NCBI RefSeq assembly: GCF_002443155.1
Contig: NZ_CP023667.1
Span: 2,356,001-2,420,000, forward strand
Origin: Alcaligenes faecalis
Lineage (GTDB): Bacteria; Pseudomonadota; Gammaproteobacteria; Burkholderiales; Burkholderiaceae_B
Reading direction: 5' to 3'
DNA: 64,000 bases
The notes below the pieces were generated by a model. The model ran no database searches and was not told the DNA's origin. It worked only from the letters and a program-made list of their open reading frames with translations. Positions 9,016-17,213 of this stretch are shown here, piece by piece. Position numbers and translations under genes: made by a program. Within the stretch, counting starts at the first letter, position 1; every line of letters begins with the position of its first letter.

Positions 9016-9807
9016 CTAGATGACCAGGGCGTCACCCAGTTGATAGCAAGCGCGCACCACACTCAGTGCTGCCAAGGTGGACGTCTTAGGATTACTGGCT
9101 AAAGCGACGCCCTGCATTTCTATTTGCATCTCACCAAACGTTCCTTCGACACGGATACGATGCTGGTTTCGTGTCATGGCAGGATCAGCAATCAGCTCAA
9201 CCTGAGTTGCGTCCATGCCCACCCCTGCCAGGGCGATGGTCGCTGCCACGTTTGCATTGGCCGGAAACTTCTGTGCCGCCTCACGAGCCGAACCTCGGAA
9301 AAATACGGTCGCTTCGGTTAGCGCATCCAAATCGACCAATTGCTCGGCATAGCTGCCTTTCCAACTGGCTGGTTTTTTACGCCCTTGATACACCACACTA
9401 TCCAAACCCATTGTGCGTGCAGCGGCAATACCATCAACGCCCGCAATAGCGCCTGGCAAAATCTGTAGCTGTGCGCCCTGTGCAACCGCAAACTCACGTA
9501 TCTCCTGCTCAAACACACTGTCGGCAAACGCCCCCACCGAAATCACAGCCAAAGGCAATTGGCGCTGCAATACTGCTTTGGCATGGGCTTTCAAACCAGC
9601 TTGCCCGGCCATCTCCAACACCAGATCTGGCGTTCCCACCATGTCATCCACATGGCTGATCACTTGCACAGCAGGCCCCAGCTCTTGCTGCATGGCGGCC
9701 ACACCCGCTTCAGTGACAATCACCCATGCCAGTTCAATGGATTCAGGCAACAGGGCATGCACCGTTTTTGCCATGGCCCCATAGCCAATAAATGCTACTT
9801 TTTTCAT
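9016..9807 (-). CDS. L-aspartate dehydrogenase family protein
   Basis: NAD(P)-dependent amino acid dehydrogenase of the aspartate dehydrogenase family; 263 residues. The nucleotide-binding motif is GYGAMA at residues 8-13. Family segments GAIAGVDGI, FPANANVAATIALAG and the late NPKTSTLAALSV are present, as is an R-N-x-H motif near the expected catalytic histidine. Family members reversibly deaminate aspartate to oxaloacetate or iminoaspartate. In a catabolic cluster it may instead act on an amino-acid-like intermediate. It lies 12 bp downstream of the aldehyde dehydrogenase in coordinates and is transcribed just before it. Confidence 0.85.
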   Translation of the reverse strand: MKKVAFIGYGAMAKTVHALLPESIELAWVIVTEAGVAAMQQELGPAVQVISHVDDMVGTPDLVLEMAGQAGLKAHAKAVLQRQLPLAVISVGAFADSVFEQEIREFAVAQGAQLQILPGAIAGVDGIAAARTMGLDSVVYQGRKKPASWKGSYAEQLVDLDALTEATVFFRGSAREAAQKFPANANVAATIALAGVGMDATQVELIADPAMTRNQHRIRVEGTFGEMQIEMQGVALASNPKTSTLAALSVVRACYQLGDALVI

Positions 9808-9816
9808 CGTTCTGCC

Positions 9817-10611
9817 CTAAATTTCCTGACTAAACCCGCCAGACACGTCAATGACTGATCCCGTTGTATAGGAAGACAACGGCGACGCTAAAAACACCAA
9901 AGCCCGAGCCGCTTCCACAGGCTTGCCCAGACGTCCCATCGGTATGCCACGCTTGCGGGCAATGCCCGCCAGCCAATCCTCCCAGCTTTGATCAGGATCT
10001 GATCTATCCAGGTAGCGACGTTGCCACTGCCCGGACTCCACCATGCCAATCAAAATGGAGTTCACTCGAATGCCTGCAGCCACAAACTCTTTGGATAAAC
10101 CTTTGCTCAAATTCAACAAACCCGCTCTGGCGGCTGAAGTTGCCATCATGTGCGGTTCAGGTTTGTAAGCCAGCAAGGAGTTCACATTGGCGATGGACGC
10201 AATGCTTGACTGGCGCAGATACGGCAAGGCGGCCCGCACGGGATTTAACACACTGAAGTACTTCAGCTGCACTTCCCGTATCCACTCTTCATCCGAGGTG
10301 TCTTCAAAGCTGGCAACTTTTCCCTGGCCCGCATTGTTGATCAGCATGTCCACACCGCCGAAACGCTGCGCTACCTGCTCAATAAATTGTTTGATGGCAT
10401 CCGCATTCAACACGTCGCAACACTGTATATACAGACGATCCGACTCAAAACAGGCCGCCATTGTTTCCCAGGAATCCTGCAGGCGCCCGGAATCCCGTCC
10501 GCACCAGGCGACGTATGCGCCTTGCTCAAGCAATAGTCGTACGGTTTCCAGACCTATGCCTGAAGAGCCTCCCGTCACGACGGCCACTTTGCCGCTAACT
10601 TGAAAACTCAT
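9817..10611 (-). CDS. SDR-family oxidoreductase with atypical active site
   Basis: Short-chain dehydrogenase/reductase fold, 264 residues. The cofactor motif TGGSSGIG is at residues 13-20 and NNAG at 92-95. The catalytic serine is present (Ser145), but counting Ser+13 and Ser+17 puts Thr158 and Arg162 where the Tyr and Lys of YxxxK belong (segment ATSAARAGLL). It ends YTTGSVIDVSGG, as SDRs normally do. I recall SDR paralogs with an ATSAARAG segment, so this may be a subfamily trait rather than decay. Its ATG overlaps the stop of the upstream hydrolase by four bases. Confidence 0.85.
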   Translation of the reverse strand: MSFQVSGKVAVVTGGSSGIGLETVRLLLEQGAYVAWCGRDSGRLQDSWETMAACFESDRLYIQCCDVLNADAIKQFIEQVAQRFGGVDMLINNAGQGKVASFEDTSDEEWIREVQLKYFSVLNPVRAALPYLRQSSIASIANVNSLLAYKPEPHMMATSAARAGLLNLSKGLSKEFVAAGIRVNSILIGMVESGQWQRRYLDRSDPDQSWEDWLAGIARKRGIPMGRLGKPVEAARALVFLASPLSSYTTGSVIDVSGGFSQEI

Positions 10612-11435
10612 ATGCTGCTCTCCTTCTTGTCCTGCTCGGCATGGCCAAAGACCAGGCGATCAAATAGCGCAGGTTGATCCACGTACAGCAAATGGCCAGC
10701 TTGCGGCACTGCCTGCAATTTCAGCCGTGGGTAACTGTGCTGTAAGGCCTGCATCCCGGCAGGTGGAGTAATGCCATCCTCTGTGCCGTACAAAACCTCT
10801 ATGTCACCTTGAATACTCGGCAGGTAATCATCAATGCTGTCGTACGCCAAGAGATAGGAAGACGCTTGGAATCCCTCCAGACGCAGTCGTTTCATTGCCT
10901 GCGTCACCATCTGCATGTTTTCGGGTGTCACTTGCCCCAACAGAAACGGCCCACGCTCTTGCGCCATGGCTTCCGGGCCCAGCGCTTCGAGCAGTCGTGG
11001 ACGTTTCTCGTATACCTGCCTTTGCTGCTCTGCCGAGGTTTTGCCATAGCCCTGTGCCACACTGGCCAACACCAAACGTGACACATCCTCCGGATACAGC
11101 GAGGCATAGGCAGTGGCCATCAATGCGCCCAAGGAATGCCCCACCAGCGTGAAGGCGGGCAAGCCCACCTCCTGCACCAAGGTTCTCAGTGCCTGAGCGT
11201 AATCAGCAGCGCTAGGGGTGGCTGAGGCCAAAGCGACACTGTCGCCATAGCCCGGCGCATCCCAGGCTATCAGCCGGTTTTTCCCCGCTTGGCTTGCAAA
11301 CTGCTTGGCCCACAAACCCGCAGCCGAACTGATGCCGTGCAGCAAGACGTACACATCGCCTTGCTGCTCCCCGTTATCCCAATAAGACAGGCCAGAAGCC
11401 GTCTTACGCATCGCACCCTGTGTGCTCAATGGCAT
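10608..11435 (-). CDS. alpha/beta-fold hydrolase
   Basis: Hydrolase of about 275 residues related to C-C-bond hydrolases and esterases. It has the oxyanion segment LLHGISSAAGLW, the nucleophile elbow GHSLGA, an acid in YGTEDGITPP and the late histidine in PQAGHLLYVDQP, so a complete Ser-Asp-His triad. I start it at 11435 (MPLSTQGAM), which has GGAGG 6 nt upstream; the frame is open to 11492 but that extension is polar and lacks a ribosome site. It lies between the ABC permease and the SDR in one transcript. Substrate unknown. Confidence 0.85.
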   Translation of the reverse strand: MPLSTQGAMRKTASGLSYWDNGEQQGDVYVLLHGISSAAGLWAKQFASQAGKNRLIAWDAPGYGDSVALASATPSAADYAQALRTLVQEVGLPAFTLVGHSLGALMATAYASLYPEDVSRLVLASVAQGYGKTSAEQQRQVYEKRPRLLEALGPEAMAQERGPFLLGQVTPENMQMVTQAMKRLRLEGFQASSYLLAYDSIDDYLPSIQGDIEVLYGTEDGITPPAGMQALQHSYPRLKLQAVPQAGHLLYVDQPALFDRLVFGHAEQDKKESSI

Positions 11436-11463
11436 GTTTTGCCTCCTACTTTCGTGCGATGGC

Positions 11464-12228
11464 TTATTTCTTGGCCGCTTTTGCCGACTCATGCCAAGGG
11501 ATCACGACTTTACGCAGTGAACCAACGGTGAAATACAGCACGAAACCAATCATCGCCAAAAGGATTACAACGGCAAACAAGGTATCCACTTCCAGATCCT
11601 GCAGCTTGATGGTGGCCAAGTAGCCCAGACCACGCGAACCGGCCACAAACTCAGACACCACGGCACCAATAATGGCCAGCACAATTGCCATCTCCATACC
11701 CGTCAGGATGTAAGGCAAGGAGGCAGGGATCACCAGCAGTTTGAAGCGCTGCCAGGTGCTTGCCTTGCCCACCTGAAACACTTCAATCAAACCCGTATCG
11801 ACAGACTTGGCCCCCAGATAACTATTGGAGAAAACCGGAAAGAAAGCCAATAGCGCCGAGATGATGATCTTGGATTCGATTCCAAAACCAAACCACAAAA
11901 TGAACAGGGGAATCAGCGCCACTTTAGGCGTCAGCTGCAAGGCGATCACAAAGGGTTTGAAGATCGTGTCCAGGATGGCGATCCGTCCCAGCAACTGCCC
12001 CAGCAAGGTTCCCACAATGACTGCGATACAAAAGCCTCCCAGGCACTCGGCCAAGGTGGTGTAGATGTGATAGTAGGTATCATCGCGCTGCATCAGCCGC
12101 ACCAGGGCGTGCACCACATCTTCCGGTGGGGGCAAGACCAGGGGGGACACGTCAAAACCACTGACATAGGCTTTCCAGAGCAGGAAAAACACCAGCACGG
12201 AAATGATTTGAATAAGTAGACGATTCAC
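11464..12228 (-). CDS. ABC transporter permease, NitT/TauT (SsuC/TauC) type
   Basis: Inner-membrane permease of the nitrate/sulfonate/taurine/pyrimidine-precursor class; 254 residues with about six helices. Family features are LVLPPPEDVVHALVRL near the start, LTPKVALIPLFILWFGFG, and the EAA-like loop near IEVFQVGKASTWQRFKLLVIP. The start codon is GTG at 12228, immediately after the stop of the ATPase gene, with GGAG 8 nt upstream. It works with the ATPase and binding protein encoded just upstream. Ligand unknown. Confidence 0.87.
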   Translation of the reverse strand: MNRLLIQIISVLVFFLLWKAYVSGFDVSPLVLPPPEDVVHALVRLMQRDDTYYHIYTTLAECLGGFCIAVIVGTLLGQLLGRIAILDTIFKPFVIALQLTPKVALIPLFILWFGFGIESKIIISALLAFFPVFSNSYLGAKSVDTGLIEVFQVGKASTWQRFKLLVIPASLPYILTGMEMAIVLAIIGAVVSEFVAGSRGLGYLATIKLQDLEVDTLFAVVILLAMIGFVLYFTVGSLRKVVIPWHESAKAAKK

Positions 12229-13035
12229 TTACAACTCCAGATGCTGACGCAGTTCATCACATAGACGGGCAAACTCGGGATCACCCAAAAAGTTTGTGCG
12301 CGGACGCTCCAACGTAATAGGAATTTCGGCTACCACACGTCCCGGGCGCGCCGACATCACAATGACCCGATCCGCCAAGTGCACCGCTTCACTGATAGAG
12401 TGCGTAATCAGGAAAGCACCAAATTTCTGATCCATCCAGATACGCTCTGCATCAGCGATGATTTTTTCCCGGGTCAAGGCATCCAATGCCCCAAACGGTT
12501 CATCCAGCAGCAATAAATCGGGCTGGGAAAACAGGGCGCGCGCAAAAGACGCCCGTTGGCGCATCCCACCGGACAGCTCGGCCGGGCTCTTGGTTTCAAA
12601 GCCTTTCAACCCCACCATGTCGCATAGCAACAGCGCCCGCTGTTCATCCTCAGCGCTGTAACTGCCCGCTTGCATCAACTTGGGCAGCAGGATATTTTTC
12701 TGGATATTCATCCACGGCAAAAGTCGGTGCTCTTGAAATGCCACACCGATATCGGGCGTTTTCTTGTCGGCCGTAGCGGGCCAGTTCACCTGACCGGAGG
12801 TGGGCTGTTCCAAACCACATAACAAGCGCAGCAAGGTGGACTTGCCGCAGCCTGATGGACCAATTACTGCCACAAACTCACCGGCCATGATGTGCTGATT
12901 GATGTCTTGCAAAGCAATGGTCGTACCGGTAGAGGTCTTGAAATGCTTGGAGACACGGTCAAAACGAACGATGGGCGGTGCGTCAGTGGACGGTTTTTTT
13001 GCTAGCTCAGACAACGGTAGACTCCCAGATGGCAT
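12229..13035 (-). CDS. ABC transporter ATP-binding protein, NitT/TauT (SsuB/TauB) type
   Basis: ATPase of the importer; 268 residues if started at 13035. Walker A is GPSGCGKST, the signature [15 protein letters not shown] and Walker [13 protein letters not shown]. The ATG at 13035 overlaps the binding-protein gene by 29 bp and lacks a ribosome site. A TTG at 13014 (eighth codon) has GGGAG 7 nt upstream and overlaps by only 8 bp, so it may be the real start. The SsuB-like sequence fits a transporter of small organic anions. Confidence 0.88.
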   Translation of the reverse strand: MPSGSLPLSELAKKPSTDAPPIVRFDRVSKHFKTSTGTTIALQDINQHIMAGEFVAVIGPSGCGKSTLLRLLCGLEQPTSGQVNWPATADKKTPDIGVAFQEHRLLPWMNIQKNILLPKLMQAGSYSAEDEQRALLLCDMVGLKGFETKSPAELSGGMRQRASFARALFSQPDLLLLDEPFGALDALTREKIIADAERIWMDQKFGAFLITHSISEAVHLADRVIVMSARPGRVVAEIPITLERPRTNFLGDPEFARLCDELRQHLEL

Positions 13036-14017
13036 TGGTATAGAGCTGTCTGGAGGTTTCCTTCATCAGACCGGCACCCTGCAACAAGCGAGTCGCTTCA
13101 TCCCACTGTTCGGGCACATTACGCAAGACATTTTCTTTACCGTGCGCCAACCACAACTCACGGTTGCCTTTCAGGTCACCCAGCGCAATATCTTCTTTTT
13201 CAATACCTGGCACATCAAAACGACGCGCAATCGTGCGAATGACTTCCAGCAGTTGCGCATCGTCCATATCCGCCATCGCCAAGATCGCCGAGCGGGTGCC
13301 TTGCAAAAATGCGACGTGCTGCTCGCGGTTGGATTCCAGATCCTCTTCACTGGCCACATAGACTTGACCAGGCACACCGTCGTCTACAGGCAGCGCCACC
13401 AAAGGCAGTTCGGCAGCACGCAGGCGCGATACCGTGCTGGCATTGCCAAAAAATGCGGCAATACGGCCCGCCTCCACCATCGCGAACGACGCCGGACCGT
13501 CAGCAACACGCTCACGACGCACCGACTTGGGGTCCACACCTGCTTTGGCCAGCATCAAGTTCAAGGTGGCCTCCATAGAACCACCGAATGACGCCACGCC
13601 AACCACTTTCCCTGCCAGTTCTTTCACGTCCCGAACTGGGTGGCTCTGGGAAGAAATCACCACAAACGGTGAAATCTGTGACACCGTGCCAAAGGCCAGA
13701 ACATCGGAGTTGTCTTGGGCGCGCGCAGACAGATAATTGGCGCCACCGGTGCGGCCAGCTTCTACCTGCTTGGCGGCAACCAGCTGTATGGCCTGACCGG
13801 CCCCCCTGCCCACTTCTACTTTGACGTTCACATCCAGTTTGTCGAAACCACCCGACGCGCTGGCATACAAGACGGGCGCGAAGGCCAGGGACAGCGTGAA
13901 AGGGGTCAGGTACGTGTAGGTCCCCTTTGCCTTGGCAAAGGCCACGCTGGCGCTCAGGGGCAAACTCATTGCCCCCAAGGCGCCGGCGCTATAAACCAGA
14001 AATTTCCTGCGGTTCAT
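13007..14017 (-). CDS. ABC transporter substrate-binding protein, NMT1/THI5/SsuA-like
   Basis: Periplasmic binding protein of 336 residues. The N-terminus MNRRKFL followed by a hydrophobic stretch ending near SVAFAKA suits a signal peptide; the RRKFL start could be a Tat signal but lacks the full twin-arginine consensus. The body resembles SsuA/TauA/ThiY proteins ([41 protein letters not shown]). It is the first transporter gene in the cluster and lies 23 bp downstream of the cupin gene. The ligand is unknown; it should be the imported substrate of the pathway. Confidence 0.85.
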   Translation of the reverse strand: MNRRKFLVYSAGALGAMSLPLSASVAFAKAKGTYTYLTPFTLSLAFAPVLYASASGGFDKLDVNVKVEVGRGAGQAIQLVAAKQVEAGRTGGANYLSARAQDNSDVLAFGTVSQISPFVVISSQSHPVRDVKELAGKVVGVASFGGSMEATLNLMLAKAGVDPKSVRRERVADGPASFAMVEAGRIAAFFGNASTVSRLRAAELPLVALPVDDGVPGQVYVASEEDLESNREQHVAFLQGTRSAILAMADMDDAQLLEVIRTIARRFDVPGIEKEDIALGDLKGNRELWLAHGKENVLRNVPEQWDEATRLLQGAGLMKETSRQLYTNAIWESTVV

Positions 14018-14040
14018 ATGGAATCGCTCCTTGATAGGAT

Positions 14041-14652
14041 TTAGGTGGGCTGCTTGTTTTGCGCAGCGGCCTTTGCCTGCATACGCAGCTTCTTGGCGGC
14101 AGTCAGCGGATGGTCTTCGGGATAGTCAGGCAAATCAGGCCGGTTCGCCCCCAGCATCACGCACATCAAGGACTCTTCTTGACCCTCATTGCGCAAACCG
14201 CGGTACACACCCGGTGGCACCGAAATAACGTCACGTTCGTTCAAGACAACTTCGCAACGCTCTCCCTTGTATTCCAGGAACAGACGGATACTGTCGCCGC
14301 GCAAAATGAAAAATGCTTCCTCAACGTCGTGGTGCACATGCAAGGGGCCTTCACAACCAGCAGGCAAGATCATGGTGGAAAACGTGAAATGCTCTGCCGG
14401 AATGACGTTGTCGTCATGGGTTACGCCTGCTGCTCCTGTGCCGATGTAGCGAGTTTGCGCTCGACGGTACGTCGGGTTCACCTCTGCTTGCCAACCCAGT
14501 GCATTCCAATCGTACTGACGGCTTTTGCGGCGAGCGATGCGTGATTCAATCCACTCTTGCAAACTCTTGTCCTGTGGACGCTTCCAGCTCGCAAACAGAG
14601 GAGATTCCTGATCGGGAACCGGCACAATTTGTTCTGTTGTCGTATCACTCAT
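14041..14652 (-). CDS. cupin-domain protein
   Basis: Single-cupin protein of 203 residues. The metal-binding motif is intact: HVHHDVEEAFFILRG supplies H-x-H, the glutamate and the following glycine, with the second motif (VPPGVYRGLRNEG) about 30 residues later where a third histidine is replaced by Tyr/Arg. It could be a dioxygenase, isomerase or sugar/acid-binding sensor. The start at 14652 (MSDTTTEQ) has AAAGGAAAG 3-11 nt upstream; the frame is open to 14673. It is the first gene after the porin and may share its transcript. Confidence 0.82.
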   Translation of the reverse strand: MSDTTTEQIVPVPDQESPLFASWKRPQDKSLQEWIESRIARRKSRQYDWNALGWQAEVNPTYRRAQTRYIGTGAAGVTHDDNVIPAEHFTFSTMILPAGCEGPLHVHHDVEEAFFILRGDSIRLFLEYKGERCEVVLNERDVISVPPGVYRGLRNEGQEESLMCVMLGANRPDLPDYPEDHPLTAAKKLRMQAKAAAQNKQPT

Positions 14653-14686
14653 GACTTTCCTTTCTACTCCCAAAACATCAAATCAA

Positions 14687-15736
14687 TCAAAATGAATGCT
14701 GCAGCCCAACACCGAGCTGGTGTTTGCGCTGTTTTTCGTCAATAAAGTGGTTGCGCACGCTGTACACGTTGCCCATCGCATACACGTTGGTGCGCTTGGA
14801 GAGTTGATAGCGGTAACCTGCTGCAAAACCGCCATTGTTCGAGAGCATGGCGCGCTGATAACTCAGCATGGCCGTCCCTCTTTTTCCAGCAGGAATGGAC
14901 GCACCGACCGTAAAGGCGCGATCTTTGTCGCCCCCTGTTTTCACATAGCCAGGCGCAGGGCTCAGGTTAATGTTGCGCTGCTCGTTATAGCCGCTGAACA
15001 AACGCACGACGCCAAAGTCATAAGACAAACCAAACTGCAGGTTTTGCGCCTTGCGATTATTACTATCTTTAATAGGATTCAAGCGCTCGTAGGTCAGCGC
15101 CGCCTTCAGGGGGCCATTGCTATAGCGCAAGCCAGCGGTCACAACACGATTGTTGTTGGATGAGCCAAAAGACTGCTCATCAGCAGTGGAAAAGCTATAG
15201 CCAATACCGGCTTCCAGCCCACCGACAATAGGCGTCTGATACGTCACCGCATTGCTCAAGCGACCATCTGCACCGTAGTCGCCGCTTTTATACCCGAAGG
15301 TAGAACCGATGCCGTTACCGGACCATGCCACGCCAAACGGGCTGGCAATAAAGGGCGTCCACGAATAGCCAAAAACAGTTTGCCGACCAAACTTCAGTTC
15401 ACCAAAACCGCCCTTGATTCCTAAGGTTGCTTGCCGTCCAAAGAGGCGGCCTTGGGTGGAGGTGCCGGTCGTCGTCAACAAGCCGCCTTCCATTTGGAAG
15501 GTCACGGAATAACCATTACCCAGGTCTTCACTGCCGCGGATACCAAAGCGCGATTGACCGGCAATCCCGCTGGCCATTCCAAACCTTCTGCTGTCATCCA
15601 ACTGTTTTTCCAGCAACAGGCCGCTGTCCAGCAAGCCGTAGAGCTGCACGCTGCTTTGCTGGGCCAACGCAGCGCCGTGCCCGGCACACGCCATGACCAA
15701 TACACCCGCTACTGCCCCCATTCGTCCTTTACTCAT
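14687..15736 (-). CDS. outer-membrane porin (Gram-negative general porin type)
   Basis: Trimeric beta-barrel porin like those of Bordetella, Neisseria and other betaproteobacteria; 349 residues. A signal peptide ends near Ala25-Gln26 (GAALAQ), followed by SSVQLYGLLDSGL, the usual first strand. FGRQATLGIKGGFGELKFGRQ is the family hallmark, and the chain ends in Phe (GLQHSF), required for barrel assembly. It heads the catabolic cluster, 34 bp before the cupin gene, so it probably brings the substrate across the outer membrane. Confidence 0.92.
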   Translation of the reverse strand: MSKGRMGAVAGVLVMACAGHGAALAQQSSVQLYGLLDSGLLLEKQLDDSRRFGMASGIAGQSRFGIRGSEDLGNGYSVTFQMEGGLLTTTGTSTQGRLFGRQATLGIKGGFGELKFGRQTVFGYSWTPFIASPFGVAWSGNGIGSTFGYKSGDYGADGRLSNAVTYQTPIVGGLEAGIGYSFSTADEQSFGSSNNNRVVTAGLRYSNGPLKAALTYERLNPIKDSNNRKAQNLQFGLSYDFGVVRLFSGYNEQRNINLSPAPGYVKTGGDKDRAFTVGASIPAGKRGTAMLSYQRAMLSNNGGFAAGYRYQLSKRTNVYAMGNVYSVRNHFIDEKQRKHQLGVGLQHSF

Positions 15737-15751
15737 CCCTTACCCTTTTCG

Positions 15752-15765
15752 TTTCACTAGTGAAA
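15752..15765. promoter_or_regulatory. perfect palindrome, candidate IclR-type operator
   Basis: TTTCACTAGTGAAA, a 14-bp perfect palindrome 16 bp upstream of the porin start and inside the 209-bp region shared with the divergent IclR regulator. IclR-family regulators bind short palindromes in such divergent regions, so this is the best operator candidate for the cluster. The assignment is by position and symmetry only. Confidence 0.4.
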
Positions 15766-15945
15766 TGCTGTTTTATATTAGGAACAGAAAGTATAAAATC
15801 ATTTAAACTTCGAGAGAAATGAGTAGAAACCCTTTAAGCATGAATCACTTCAGACGGGCACGCCGCCGTCTATCACAATAGCGGCGCCCACTCTTATACT
15901 TAGCCACATCAACCAAACCGCTGTGACCAACACCCAAGAGAGCTT

Positions 15946-16755
15946 ATGAGTACGACTTTGCCGGCACAACAAAACTACACCGTGCCAGGACTGGAGCGTG
16001 GCCTGCGCTTGTTGTTCGAATTCAACCGGAACGAGCAGACTTTGACGGCGCCCGAGCTGGCCAAAAGACTGGAGCTTCCCCGCACCACCACTTTCAGATT
16101 ATTGGCGACACTGGAAAATCTGGGCTTTGTACAGCGTGTGGAAGGTGGCCATACATATAAATTGGGCATGGCCATTTTGCGACTGGGGTTTGAGTATTTG
16201 GCTTCTCTGGAGCTAACCCAATTAGGAACACCGATCCTGGAGCGCGTACGTGATGAAACCGGGCTCTCGTGCAACTTGGCGATTCAAGATGAACATAGCG
16301 CCGTCATCATTAGCAAAGTGGCCGCCCCCACCCCATTTGTCAGCACCGTACATGTGGGCACCCGTTTGCCGCTGCATGCCACCCTGCTGGGACGGGTGCT
16401 GTTAAGTGATATGAAACCGGCGGATTTGCTGCAGCTGTACCCAGAAAACACACTGCCCAGATTTTCTGAGCGGACGCCTACGACCACGGATATGCTGTAC
16501 GAACTCATCCGCCAAGATGCCGAGCGTGGCTATGGATACGACGAAGGGTATTTTGAGCCTGAAGTAGGCAGTGCAGCTGTCCCGATACGCAATAAGCAAG
16601 GACATATCGTGGCCGCACTGGGTGTGACGATCCCGGTCAGCTACTTGCGCTCCGGCAAGCTGGACACCTCATCCTTAGTCAATACTGTGCGCAGCGCTGC
16701 AACAGAACTGTCCCAACTACTGGGTTATCACAGCAGCGAGTCCTCGACCAGATAA
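15946..16755 (+). CDS. IclR-family transcriptional regulator
   Basis: DNA-binding regulator of 269 residues. The N-terminal winged helix-turn-helix spans about residues 12-75 (LERGLRLLFEFN to TTFRLLATLENLGFVQRV), and the C-terminal IclR effector domain about 85-260 (GLSCNLAIQDEHSAVIISKV, GYGYDEGYFEPEVGSAAVPI). It is divergent from the porin and catabolic cluster, the usual arrangement for a local activator or repressor responding to a pathway intermediate. The start ATG is preceded by AAGAGAG. Confidence 0.92.
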   Translation: MSTTLPAQQNYTVPGLERGLRLLFEFNRNEQTLTAPELAKRLELPRTTTFRLLATLENLGFVQRVEGGHTYKLGMAILRLGFEYLASLELTQLGTPILERVRDETGLSCNLAIQDEHSAVIISKVAAPTPFVSTVHVGTRLPLHATLLGRVLLSDMKPADLLQLYPENTLPRFSERTPTTTDMLYELIRQDAERGYGYDEGYFEPEVGSAAVPIRNKQGHIVAALGVTIPVSYLRSGKLDTSSLVNTVRSAATELSQLLGYHSSESSTR

Positions 16756-16786
16756 GCCATACGGGTAGAGCTTGCAGGCTGCCTGG

Positions 16787-16847
16787 ATCCTCTCCCTTTG
16801 CAAACCCGGCTTCAAGTGGGCTTTACAGAAGGAGAGGATGTTTTTTT
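16787..16847 (+). terminator. terminator after the IclR regulator gene
   Basis: ATCCTCTCC at 16787-16795 pairs exactly with GGAGAGGAT at 16831-16839, with one G and then seven T residues at 16841-16847. The 35-nt loop can form some internal pairs. It lies about 30 bp after the regulator stop and abuts the DUF2239 fragment. Confidence 0.6.
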
Positions 16848-17050
16848 CAAGCTTCATTGACCGCAGAGGCATCTGCATTTTGAGCCAGCTCGATGGCATG
16901 CTCCCGCACATCGTCCGGCCAGGCAGCCAGCAAACTTTTGAAGCGCTCCAGCTCATCGGCAAACAAGGCTCGCATGGCTTCTTCAAAACCGGGCAAATCG
17001 CCACCCAATGCGGTCATGAAATTATAGGTACGTTCCTGGGCCCAGGCCGG
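16847..17050 (-). pseudogene. 3' fragment of a DUF2239-family gene
   Basis: The minus strand encodes a 67-codon open stretch reading PAWAQERTYNFM, then TALGGDLPGFEEAMRALF, then FKSLLAAWPDDVREHAIELA before a stop. It resembles the C-terminal part of DUF2239 proteins, of unknown function and usually about 190-200 residues. A TGA lies directly upstream in frame (17053-17051), there is no start codon with a ribosome site, and no N-terminal half is found in any frame of the next 160 bp. I read it as the remnant of a deleted gene left between the IclR and ect regions. The family name is from memory of the motif. Confidence 0.6.
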
Positions 17051-17131
17051 TCAGTGCGATCAAATCCGTCATGTGCCCACAGCTCGCTCCCAAAGGCTTG
17101 CCACCTCAAACGTTTAGCAGAATCCTGGACA

Positions 17132-17168
17132 CACAAAAAACGCCCCCTGAAATAAATCCAGGGAGCGT
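17132..17168 (-). terminator. terminator of the ectRABCD transcript
   Basis: On the minus strand ACGCTCCCTG and CAGGGGGCGT form a 10-bp stem with one G-T pair, followed by a run of T. It lies 46 bp after the ectD stop. Confidence 0.75.
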
Positions 17169-17213
17169 CTTATCCGGCCAAGCCTGCACCCAAGGCGCAG
17201 ACCTTCTTCTTGC

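Noticed and set aside
5885..14652. Ectoine degradation (doe/eut) cluster
   Set aside because: An aldehyde dehydrogenase is present, but the ectoine hydrolase, the deacetylase and the aminotransferase of that pathway are missing, and the transporter is of a different class.
16772..17155. 127-codon plus-strand open frame after the IclR gene
   Set aside because: It overlaps the terminator hairpin and runs opposite the DUF2239 fragment; no motif of its own.
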